DNA from: Candidatus Rokuibacteriota bacterium
GTDB lineage: Bacteria; Methylomirabilota; Methylomirabilia; Rokubacteriales; JACOUJ01
Reading direction: 5' to 3'
Assembly (NCBI GenBank): GCA_016177865.1
Contig: JACOUJ010000376.1
Coordinates: forward strand, 1 to 5,846
Length of the DNA stretch: 5,846 nucleotides
Notes under the pieces: generated by a model
Told to the model about the DNA's origin: nothing
Databases searched by the model: none
The model's input: only the letters and a program-made list of their open reading frames with translations
Part shown: positions 1 through 5,723 of the stretch, piece after piece
Numbering within the stretch: position 1 is the first letter of the stretch
Layout of the letters: each line of letters starts with the position of its first letter
Translations under genes and position numbers: made by a program

Positions 1-461
1 GATCCGTTCAGGAGCCAGTGGTCGCCCTTGTCCTCCGCCACGGATTTCATGCTCATGACGTCTGAGCCCGCGCTGGGTTCCGTGATCGCGAATCCGCCCA
101 GGTAGTCGGCTTTCACCAGCTTGGGGATGTACCGTTGCTTCAGCTCCGCGGTCCCGTAGCGAAGAATGGGGAAGGCGCAGCCGATCGTCAGCAGGTTGAA
201 CTGGACGCGGAGGGAGCTGGAGACTCGGGCGATTTCCTCGGTCAGGATCATGGTCGCGAGCCAGCCCATGTTGTTCCCGCCGTATTGTTCTGGAATGACC
301 GTCCCGAAAAAACCCAGCTCTGCCATCGGCTTGACGGCTTCGTGGTAGGGGAAGTAGTGCTCCCGGTCCCATGTATCGGCAAACGGGGCGATCTTCTGCG
401 CGGCGAAATCTCGCGCCATCTCCCGGACAGCCTGTAGCTCTTCAGATAGTCCGAAATCCAT
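1..461 (-). CDS. Acyl-CoA dehydrogenase, N-terminal part (glutaryl-CoA dehydrogenase-like), cut by the window edge
   Basis: Seen: the first 153 codons of a protein that runs off the left edge without a stop. It opens MDFGLSEELQ and has the all-helical N-terminal domain pattern of acyl-CoA dehydrogenases. The family signature FAITEPSAGSD lies at residues 124-134, where the flavin and acyl-CoA contacts sit, and is followed by a DKGDHWLLNG stretch (144-153) at the start of the beta-barrel domain. Known: these flavoproteins oxidise acyl-CoA thioesters at the alpha-beta bond and pass electrons to electron-transfer flavoprotein in the cytoplasm. The GCAFPILRYG and DVMSMKSVAEDKGDHW wording reminds me most of glutaryl-CoA dehydrogenases of anaerobic bacteria, but the catalytic glutamate and decarboxylation determinants lie outside the window, so the substrate is open. 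The ATG at 461 is chosen because a strong AGGAGG site sits 7 bases upstream. A 129-base gap separates it from the HD gene, so it probably has its own promoter. Confidence 0.93.
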   Translation of the reverse strand, partial: MDFGLSEELQAVREMARDFAAQKIAPFADTWDREHYFPYHEAVKPMAELGFFGTVIPEQYGGNNMGWLATMILTEEIARVSSSLRVQFNLLTIGCAFPILRYGTAELKQRYIPKLVKADYLGGFAITEPSAGSDVMSMKSVAEDKGDHWLLNG

Positions 462-468
462 CTGGAGG

Positions 469-476
469 ACCTCCTC
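469..476 (-). promoter_or_regulatory. Strong ribosome binding site of the acyl-CoA dehydrogenase
   Basis: The minus strand reads GAGGAGGT, an almost full anti-16S match, 7 bases before the ATG at 461. It fixes the start. It is the strongest Shine-Dalgarno sequence in the window, in contrast to the weak or absent ones of rfbD and the HD gene. Confidence 0.85.
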
Positions 477-477
477 T

Positions 478-519
478 CGCCTCGAGGCGCCGCGCGCGAG
501 ATTCTCCTAAGGCTCAGGA
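478..519. promoter_or_regulatory. Two small palindromes in the leader of the acyl-CoA dehydrogenase
   Basis: Seen: a perfect 12-base palindrome CGCCTCGAGGCG at 478-489, just upstream of the ribosome site, and an imperfect 15-base one, TCCTAAGGCTCAGGA, at 505-519. The second overlaps a weak minus-strand -10-like TATCCT (516-521), with no convincing -35 box. Inference: one of them could be an operator for a regulator of the acyl-CoA dehydrogenase. GC-rich DNA makes short palindromes by chance, so this is only a candidate. The rest of the 462-590 gap shows no gene and no intrinsic terminator. Confidence 0.2.
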
Positions 520-590
520 TATCACAGGGCCGGCTCGCTGGGGGGGCGCCGGTGCGGGGACTCGGCCACTGTGGGCACGAGAAGACGGGA

Positions 591-1994
591 TCAGACGTTG
601 GTGATAATCGCCGGGCGATCTTCTTTGAGCACGCGGCGGAGGGCCTCGGCCAGCTCCCGATCATGGCGATGGTCAAGAGCGAAGATGCGGCACTGGGCCA
701 CCTGGGAGGGGAGGTACTTGAAGAGGTCCGTCAGCGGCTCTTTGGAGACCCGGTGGGTGGCGGCGTCATAGATATAGATCTGTCGGTCCCCCATGGCCAG
801 GGGGTTCAGGGGGCGGGGATCCTGGAATGCCATGTCAATCTTGAACGGGACCGTGCGCAGAGGACGGGGGAGCTGCTCGCGCACCAGCGCCTCGACCGGC
901 TCCGGGGGCATTTTCTTCAGGAGCGGGATCTTCTCGTCATCCACGACTTCCTCGTGGACCATCCGCCACTTGAGCTTCCGGTCCAGAATCTGCCGCCACT
1001 CGCGCCCGAGGTCGCGCCTTTCTGGCTCCTCGGCGTCGTGCCACCGCCCGACCTCTTCGAGCAGGGTCCACTCCGTCAGGTGGAGGTAGGGGTGAAGATC
1101 CTTGCGGGGATCCCACGGGAAGAGGATCTCGAGTGTCGGACGGAAGATCTCTTTGAGATGGAGGTCAATCGCTCGCGTCGTCCGGTGATAGTAGACATTG
1201 GTATACATGTAGAAGCGGGCCGTGAGAAACATGATCAAAGCCTGGGTTCCGCCCCGATCCAGCGTGAACCCCTCTTCCGTAAAGAAGGTGTAGTAGATGA
1301 TCCGATCCAGGTCCACGGGCCCCACCGCGACCCCGCACATGTAGGAGTCGCGGAGAACGTAATCGAGGTTGTCCGCGGTGTAGATCCCTGACAGGAGCGG
1401 CTTGAGGAAGGAAAGCCACCTGGGATCTCCCTCTTCGGCGCGGCTGTAGGTCTTCCCCATGAGATAGCAGACCCAGTTGGGATCGATCACCTCCCCAGGC
1501 GCGAAGGCCTCGGAGGGGCTCCGGCGCAGGCCGCGGATGACCTCTCCCAGCTCTTCCCGAATGATGCGCTGACCGAGGAGCTCGTGGGTCAGGTCGTAAT
1601 CCACGAGGAAGTTATCGTCGAAGAAGTGGCCGAACGGCCCATGCCCGACATCGTGAAGGAGTCCCGCGATACGGAGCAGTTCCTCAATAAGTGCGTGCGA
1701 GGGGCAATCGGGGAAGACGGCCCCGAGGGAAGGGTAGAGATGCTGGGCAAAGCGACCGGCGACGTGCATGGCCCCCAAGGCGTGCTGAAAGCGGCTGTGC
1801 TCGGCGGCGGGGAAGACCCAACGGGCGGATTGCAGTTGGGGAATCCGCCGGAGGCGCTGGACCCAGGCGGTGTCAATCAGGTCTTGCTCGGTCGTCTCAC
1901 CAGGGAGCCCGACCTCCGGGCGAGTGTAGAGGATATAGTGGTGGACCGGGTCAGCAATCAGCCCTCGGCCAGCCGCGACGCGGTTGCCCTTCAT
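591..1994 (-). CDS. HD-domain phosphohydrolase, dGTPase/SAMHD1-like (COG1078 type)
   Basis: Seen: 467 residues. The N-terminal part has the order typical of this family: IADPVHHYI, then WVQRLRRIPQL (44-54), then HSRFQHALG (66-74) with metal-ligand candidate His71, then LLHDVGHGPFGH (112-123) with the His114-Asp115 pair. TADNLDYVLRDS follows (206-217), with Asp211 as the likely last ligand. All four HD metal positions are thus present. Known: relatives hydrolyse dNTPs to nucleosides and triphosphate, often as regulated oligomers; many bacterial members are untested. The C-terminal 150 residues or so match the usual long helical tail of the family and have no second domain I recognise. The ATG at 1994 is the first possible start: an in-frame TAA lies four codons upstream. 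It has no clear Shine-Dalgarno sequence. It begins 38 bases after the rfbD stop with no visible terminator between, so it is probably read from the rhamnose operon. Its true substrate cannot be told from sequence. Confidence 0.92.
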   Translation of the reverse strand: MKGNRVAAGRGLIADPVHHYILYTRPEVGLPGETTEQDLIDTAWVQRLRRIPQLQSARWVFPAAEHSRFQHALGAMHVAGRFAQHLYPSLGAVFPDCPSHALIEELLRIAGLLHDVGHGPFGHFFDDNFLVDYDLTHELLGQRIIREELGEVIRGLRRSPSEAFAPGEVIDPNWVCYLMGKTYSRAEEGDPRWLSFLKPLLSGIYTADNLDYVLRDSYMCGVAVGPVDLDRIIYYTFFTEEGFTLDRGGTQALIMFLTARFYMYTNVYYHRTTRAIDLHLKEIFRPTLEILFPWDPRKDLHPYLHLTEWTLLEEVGRWHDAEEPERRDLGREWRQILDRKLKWRMVHEEVVDDEKIPLLKKMPPEPVEALVREQLPRPLRTVPFKIDMAFQDPRPLNPLAMGDRQIYIYDAATHRVSKEPLTDLFKYLPSQVAQCRIFALDHRHDRELAEALRRVLKEDRPAIITNV

Positions 1995-2032
1995 GGGACG
2001 AGCTTAGCACGGGCGGCAGCCGGGCGGAAGCG

Positions 2033-2878
2033 TCAGCGGCCCGGCTCGGAGTGAAGATAGGCTTCGAGCGCCTTTTCCCACGAGCGAAGAGGGGGATACC
2101 CGAGGGCCTCCCAGCAGAAGTTCCTGAGACGGGAGTTTTGAGGACGCTTGGCGGGGCGGGCGAGGTCCTCCGAACTGATCGCTTTCACGGGAATGGTTCC
2201 CAACCCCGCAATCTGGAGGATTTTGAGGGCCAAGTCGTACCAGGAGCAGGCGCCGGCGTTTGTCAGGTGATAGGTGCCATAGGCCTGGGCCCGAATCAGC
2301 CTCGCCAGGGCGCGCGCCAGATCGCTGGTCAAGGTCGGGGAGCCGATCTGGTCATCCACCACCCTGAGGGGGTCCCCCGCCTTGGCCTTGTCCAGGATGG
2401 CCCCCACGAAGTGTCTCCCTCCGGGGCCATAGAGCCACGAGGTGCGGACGATCCAAAAGCGATCCAGATGGGAACGAATCTCCTGCTCGCCGGCGAGTTT
2501 GGAGGCGCCATAGACGCTCAGGGGATTGGGCCGATCCCACTCCAAATAGGGATTCGCCTTCGTTCCGTCAAAGTCGTAATCCGTCGAAACGTAACAGCAG
2601 GGGGTGCCTCTCGGCTGGCAGGCCAGCGCCACATTGCGGGTCCCAACCGCATTGATGCTAAACGCCCGATCAGGATCGCCTTCACAGCCGTCCACGCTGG
2701 TCCAGGCGGCCGCATGCACCACCACGTCGGGGGCGGCCTTCTGGATCGCCGTCCGAACCGCGCTTCCGTCGGTCACATCCAGGACCTGGTGTGACAGGGG
2801 AATCAACTCCTGGCTGTGAAGCGCCTGGACCAGGGCCTGTCCGAGCATCCCCCCCGCCCCGGTGATCAGGACTTTCAT
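2033..2878 (-). CDS. rfbD: dTDP-4-dehydrorhamnose reductase
   Basis: Role: last step of dTDP-L-rhamnose synthesis, reducing dTDP-4-dehydro-L-rhamnose with NAD(P)H in the cytoplasm. Seen: 281 residues, close to the family's usual length. There is a Rossmann GAGGMLG at 7-13, HAAAWTSVDGCE at 55-66, the STDY block at 98-101 and the catalytic Tyr123-x3-Lys127 in YGASK, followed by VRTSWLYG (144-151). These are the short-chain dehydrogenase catalytic residues (Thr99, Tyr123, Lys127). One oddity is STDYDFDG, where relatives normally have STDYVF: Asp102 replaces a hydrophobic residue next to the active site. The ATG overlaps the rfbB stop as ATGA. No Shine-Dalgarno sequence precedes it, since the upstream bases are a C-run and AAAAGACC, so translation probably depends on ribosomes finishing rfbB. 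It is the fourth gene of the rhamnose set and is followed by the HD gene. Confidence 0.95.
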   Translation of the reverse strand: MKVLITGAGGMLGQALVQALHSQELIPLSHQVLDVTDGSAVRTAIQKAAPDVVVHAAAWTSVDGCEGDPDRAFSINAVGTRNVALACQPRGTPCCYVSTDYDFDGTKANPYLEWDRPNPLSVYGASKLAGEQEIRSHLDRFWIVRTSWLYGPGGRHFVGAILDKAKAGDPLRVVDDQIGSPTLTSDLARALARLIRAQAYGTYHLTNAGACSWYDLALKILQIAGLGTIPVKAISSEDLARPAKRPQNSRLRNFCWEALGYPPLRSWEKALEAYLHSEPGR

Positions 2879-3963
2879 GGTCTTTTAGTAAGGGGGGGAG
2901 TCCCACCCACTCCTTCCCCTTGCCCCCCCACCTGGGTTGATAGTCCGCCAGCTCGCTCCGCTTCACCTTTCACGCCGTATTGCCGGCGGTAGTAGTCCCA
3001 GAACTCGCCGGACTTCAGCCGCCGCCACCAAGTCTCGTGCTCCTGATACCAGCGGACCGTCTCTTCGAGGGCAGCGTCGAAGGCGCGGGCAGGTCGCCAC
3101 CCGAGGGCGCGGATCTTTTCGCAGTCGAGCGCGTAGCGGCGGTCGTGGCCCGGCCGGTCTGTCACAAACTGGATGAGCGACTCGGGCTTCCCCAGGAGCG
3201 CCAGGATCTCCCGCGTCAGCTCGAGGTTCTCGACCTCGGTCCCGCCGCCGATGTTGTAGATCTCCCCGTCCTGGCCCATTCTCAGGACCAGATCAATGGC
3301 GGCGCAGTTGTCTTGGACATAGAGCCAATCCCGGACATTCCGGCCGTCGCCGTAGAGCGGGAGCGGCAGGTCGCTGAGGGCGTTCGTGATGAAGAGCGGG
3401 ATCACCTTCTCGGGATATTGGAAGGGGCCGAAGTTATTCGAGCTTCGGGTGATCAGGACCGGGAGGCGACGCGTTTTCCAGTAGGCGAGGACCATGAGGT
3501 CCCCGCCGGCCTTGGAGGCCGAGTAGGGGTTCGAGGGGTTCAGCGGGTCTATCTCGCGAAAGGCCCCGGTCTCGATTGACCCATACACCTCGTCGGTGCT
3601 GATGTGAACCATTCGGGGGATCCGAAGCTCCCGAACCGCCTCCAAGAGGACAAAGGTGCCGTAGACGTCGGTCTGGATGAAGCTCCCGGCATCCAGGATC
3701 GACCGATCAACGTGGCTCTCTGCAGCGAAATTTGCGATGGCGTCCACCCCGGGCGCCACCTCGCGGATCAACTTCGCGTCGGCGATGTCGCCATGGATGA
3801 AGGCATAGCGGGGATTCGACTCCACATCGCGAAGATTTTCTAAGTTACCGGCGTAGGTGAGCTTGTCGAGGTTGATGATGGAGTCGTGAGGGTGTCTCTC
3901 GAGGAGATAGCGGATGAAGTTCGAGCCGATGAAGCCAGCGCCACCCGTGACCAGGATCTTCAT
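2875..3963 (-). CDS. rfbB: dTDP-glucose 4,6-dehydratase with a repeat-derived C-terminal tail
   Basis: Role: second step of the pathway, turning dTDP-glucose into dTDP-4-dehydro-6-deoxyglucose with bound NAD+. Seen: 362 residues of the extended short-chain dehydrogenase type. The NAD motif GGAGFIG is at 7-13, the AAESHVDRS block at 80-88, and STDEVYG at 122-128 carries the catalytic Thr123, Asp124 and Glu125. The YSASK motif gives Tyr147 and Lys151; RSSNNFGPFQYPEK (173-186) and YGDGRNVRDWLYV (204-216) are hallmark sugar-nucleotide segments. The conserved fold ends near FWDYYRRQYG at 330. The remaining 32 residues are Gly/Pro-rich and are mostly encoded by a repeat also found upstream of rfbC, so they are probably not needed for catalysis. 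The start at 3963 gives the canonical MKILVTGGAGFIG beginning, 27 bases after the rfbC stop, with a weak ribosome site. The stop overlaps rfbD. Confidence 0.96.
   Translation of the reverse strand: MKILVTGGAGFIGSNFIRYLLERHPHDSIINLDKLTYAGNLENLRDVESNPRYAFIHGDIADAKLIREVAPGVDAIANFAAESHVDRSILDAGSFIQTDVYGTFVLLEAVRELRIPRMVHISTDEVYGSIETGAFREIDPLNPSNPYSASKAGGDLMVLAYWKTRRLPVLITRSSNNFGPFQYPEKVIPLFITNALSDLPLPLYGDGRNVRDWLYVQDNCAAIDLVLRMGQDGEIYNIGGGTEVENLELTREILALLGKPESLIQFVTDRPGHDRRYALDCEKIRALGWRPARAFDAALEETVRWYQEHETWWRRLKSGEFWDYYRRQYGVKGEAERAGGLSTQVGGQGEGVGGTPPLTKRP
2892..2941. repeat. G-run/C-run repeat, copy A, inside the end of rfbB
   Basis: On the plus strand it starts with seven Gs plus AGTCCCA (2892-2905), then a C-rich middle, and ends with seven Cs followed by ACCTGGGTTGAT (to 2941). 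The G-run (2892-2898) and the C-run (2923-2929) can pair as a 7-base stem. Copy B at 4543-4616 shares both ends and the CTCC..CCCT middle. In the minus direction this copy encodes roughly residues 341-357 of RfbB and stops shortly before the rfbD start. Confidence 0.65.
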
Positions 3964-3964
3964 C

Positions 3965-3979
3965 CCGGCATCTCGCCGG
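3965..3979 (-). other. Small hairpin just upstream of the rfbB start
   Basis: CCGGC at 3965-3969 pairs with GCCGG at 3975-3979 across a five-base loop. It ends two bases before the rfbB ATG and occupies the place where a ribosome site would be. It could dampen rfbB initiation unless ribosomes arriving from rfbC open it. It is short and may be chance in GC-rich DNA. Confidence 0.25.
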
Positions 3980-3990
3980 AGGCTTCCCGG

Positions 3991-4527
3991 TTATCCTCGG
4001 GAGACGTCCCAGATGTCAGGTCCGGCATAGTCCCATGGCAACCGGCCCTCGTCGGACGAGGCGGGGTCAGGGGAAAACTTCACGTCCACGAAGTAGATGA
4101 TATGCCCCTTGACAAGGGCGAGGTTTCGAGCCCCATGAGCGACCCCGGGCGGGATCCTGACGAGCCGGGAGTTCCCACCACCCAGGATGAGCCGCATCGT
4201 GATCCCCTCCGTCGGAGACCCCGCGCGGACATCGACCAGGACCAGCAAGAGCTTATCATCAGGCGGCACGTACCAGATATCGGTCTGTCGGCGGTGAAGA
4301 TGAAACGCCTTGATCACCCCGGCCTCGATCTCGCTGTAATTCACTTGGGCAAGGGTGAATCCGGGGAAGGCATCGTGGACCCCGGCCGTGAACCGACCCA
4401 GTTCGGTCAAGGCCCCACCGTCGTCAGCGTGCCGCTTGAGATCCAGGATCTCCACGCCCTGGATCTTTGGGGCCGGGGCGTAATCCTGAATCCCGAAAAG
4501 ACGCTTAGCGTCGTCTTTCAACTCCAT
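3991..4527 (-). CDS. rfbC: dTDP-4-dehydrorhamnose 3,5-epimerase family protein (divergent RmlC-type cupin)
   Basis: Role by family and position: double epimerisation of dTDP-4-dehydro-6-deoxyglucose at C3 and C5, third step of dTDP-L-rhamnose synthesis. Seen: 178 residues, about the usual length. RmlC landmarks are present: NYSEIEAGVIKAFHLH (63-78) in place of the classical N-S-x-GVLRGLH, LVDVRAGSPTEG (97-108), a beta strand ending IPPGVAHGARNL (125-136), Tyr145 in the strand after it, and a closing PWDYAGPDIW (164-173). His76 lines up with the catalytic histidine and Tyr145 with the catalytic tyrosine. The classical Arg before it is Lys73, and the Q-G-K-L-V segment that carries an active-site lysine reads RRQTDIWYVPP, so that lysine is not obvious. 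I take it as the operon's epimerase because no other candidate is present and all partners are, but a different ketosugar isomerase activity is possible. The start at 4527 is backed by AAGGA 6 bases upstream. Confidence 0.82.
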   Translation of the reverse strand: MELKDDAKRLFGIQDYAPAPKIQGVEILDLKRHADDGGALTELGRFTAGVHDAFPGFTLAQVNYSEIEAGVIKAFHLHRRQTDIWYVPPDDKLLLVLVDVRAGSPTEGITMRLILGGGNSRLVRIPPGVAHGARNLALVKGHIIYFVDVKFSPDPASSDEGRLPWDYAGPDIWDVSRG

Positions 4528-4533
4528 GATCTG

Positions 4534-4538
4534 TCCTT
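4534..4538 (-). promoter_or_regulatory. Ribosome binding site of rfbC
   Basis: The minus strand reads AAGGA, 6 bases before the ATG at 4527. It lies directly downstream (in transcript direction) of repeat copy B, so the repeat abuts the initiation region. Confidence 0.65.
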
Positions 4539-4542
4539 ATCA

Positions 4543-4616
4543 GGGGGGGAAGTCCCAATTGATTGAACGAGGGGCGAGCCCCAACTGCTCCCCCTCGTGC
4601 TCCCCCATGGGTTGAT
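4543..4616. repeat. G-run/C-run repeat, copy B, between rfbA and rfbC
   Basis: On the plus strand it begins with seven Gs and AAGTCCCA (4543-4557) and ends TGCTCCCCCATGGGTTGAT (4598-4616), matching both ends of copy A at 2892-2941. It is longer than A by a central segment carrying ACGAGGGG (4567-4574), which pairs with CCCCTCGT (4591-4598) in a perfect 8-base stem with a 16-base loop. An alternative inner stem is GGGG (4571-4574) with CCCC (4579-4582). It fills most of the 134-base gap upstream of rfbC. No T-run follows the stem on the minus strand, so it is not a standard intrinsic terminator. It may be a dispersed REP-like element or an RNA-processing or pausing structure. Confidence 0.6.
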
Positions 4617-4643
4617 CGAAACGCGAGTTGCTTACACTGGCCC

Positions 4644-4654
4644 ACATTTAATGT
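4644..4654. other. AT-rich palindrome after the rfbA stop
   Basis: ACATTTAATGT is a perfect palindrome with 5-base arms about a single central base, and it stands out as AT-rich in a GC-rich setting. It lies 7 bases past the rfbA stop. It might be part of an internal promoter (minus-strand TTAAAT as a weak -10) or a protein site, but no matching -35 box is seen. Confidence 0.2.
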
Positions 4655-4661
4655 TGCCTTC

Positions 4662-5723
4662 TTACACGAGACCGATTTCGCTCCGGTCGCCGAGCATCAG
4701 GTTATATGCTCGCGGCTTCCCTCCTGAGCGATAGACCCGCACGTTCTTCCCGATGAGGCTGTTTTCAATCCGGCCGCCGATCTCCGTCACACTGGCCCCC
4801 TCCAGGATGATGGAGTGCTCCACCTCGCTCTCCCGGATCACCACCCCGTCGCCGATTGACGTGAATGGGCCAATGTAGCTGTCCTCGATGAGAGCCCCTC
4901 GGCCGATGATCGCCGGGCCTCGGATGACACTTCGGATGATCTTAGCGGCCTCTTCGATGACCACCTTCCCATGAAGCTCCGAGGCCACCACCTCCCCCTC
5001 GGTGCGGGCCTGGAGGGTATCGAGAATGATCCGATTCGCCTCCAGAATGTCTTCCAGCTTGCCGGTATCCTTCCACCACCCCTCAATAATGGTGGGACGC
5101 ACAACCTTCCCTGTGTCAATCAACCATTGAATGGCGTCGGTGATCTCCAGTTCACCCCGGGCCGAGGGGCGAATGGCGCGGACCGCTTCATGGACACTGG
5201 CGTCAAACATGTACACTCCGACGAGGGCCAGGTCCGAGGGCGGGTGCTGCGGCTTTTCCACGAGACGCACAACCCGGCCGTCCCGGAGCTCGGCCACCCC
5301 GAACTGTCGCGGATTGGGGACCCGGGCCAGGAGGATCTGGCAGGGGGGGTGTTCCCGGCGGAAGGCCTCCACGAAGGGGGCGATGCCGTCCTTGACGAGG
5401 TTATCGCCGAGGTACATGACGAACGGATCGTCCTCGAGGAAATCCCGCGCGATCAAGACCGCATGGGCGAGGCCGAGGGGGGCGTCCTGCTCGATGTAGG
5501 TCACCCTGGCCCCCCAGCGATGGCCGTCCCCCACCGCCTCCATAATCTCTCGCTTGGTCTCCCCCACGATGATCCCGACCTCGCTGATCCCCGAAGCGAC
5601 GACGGCCTCGATCCCGTAGAAAAGGATGGGTCGATTGGCGACGGGGACGAGTTGTTTGGCGGACGTGTACGTGAGGGGACGGAGTCGAGTCCCGAGCCCC
5701 CCGCTGAGAATAAGCCCTTTCAT
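4662..5723 (-). CDS. rfbA: Glucose-1-phosphate thymidylyltransferase, long form with left-handed beta-helix
   Basis: Role: first step of the pathway, joining dTTP and glucose-1-phosphate to dTDP-glucose and pyrophosphate. Seen: 353 residues. The nucleotidyltransferase signature GGLGTRLRPLT lies at 8-18, followed by the substrate lysine in SAKQLVPVANRP (21-32). LGDN at 105-108 supplies metal-ligand Asp107, EKP is at 156-158, and GWWKDTG (215-221) carries the second metal ligand Asp219. From about residue 245 to 330, hexapeptide-like turns (IIGRGALIEDSYIGPFTSIGDG) form a left-handed beta-helix. Known: this long type (TIGR01208-like) differs from the roughly 290-residue enterobacterial RfbA and is common in deep-branching bacteria, archaea and actinobacterial deoxysugar clusters. 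The start at 5723 gives the canonical MKGLILSGG beginning; the ribosome site is weak (GGG 8-10 bases upstream). It is the first gene of the rhamnose set, and the operon promoter is probably outside the window or in its poorly defined leader. Confidence 0.95.
   Translation of the reverse strand: MKGLILSGGLGTRLRPLTYTSAKQLVPVANRPILFYGIEAVVASGISEVGIIVGETKREIMEAVGDGHRWGARVTYIEQDAPLGLAHAVLIARDFLEDDPFVMYLGDNLVKDGIAPFVEAFRREHPPCQILLARVPNPRQFGVAELRDGRVVRLVEKPQHPPSDLALVGVYMFDASVHEAVRAIRPSARGELEITDAIQWLIDTGKVVRPTIIEGWWKDTGKLEDILEANRIILDTLQARTEGEVVASELHGKVVIEEAAKIIRSVIRGPAIIGRGALIEDSYIGPFTSIGDGVVIRESEVEHSIILEGASVTEIGGRIENSLIGKNVRVYRSGGKPRAYNLMLGDRSEIGLV

Noticed and set aside
552..1391. Plus-strand open frame of 279 codons
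   Set aside because: It lies opposite the HD phosphohydrolase, whose motifs are unmistakable, and its own product has no family features. Long antisense frames are expected in GC-rich DNA.
1691..2794. Plus-strand open frame of 367 codons spanning the ends of two minus-strand genes
   Set aside because: Arg/Gly-rich composition, no motif, and it covers rfbD and the HD gene start, which are both well supported.
3886..4566. Plus-strand open frame of 226 codons opposite rfbC
   Set aside because: The minus-strand cupin has clear family motifs and a ribosome site; the plus-strand reading has neither.
4567..4598. Intrinsic terminator between rfbA and rfbC
   Set aside because: The 8-base stem is real, but the minus strand after it reads TCAATCAATT rather than a T-run, and the pathway genes on both sides need co-expression.
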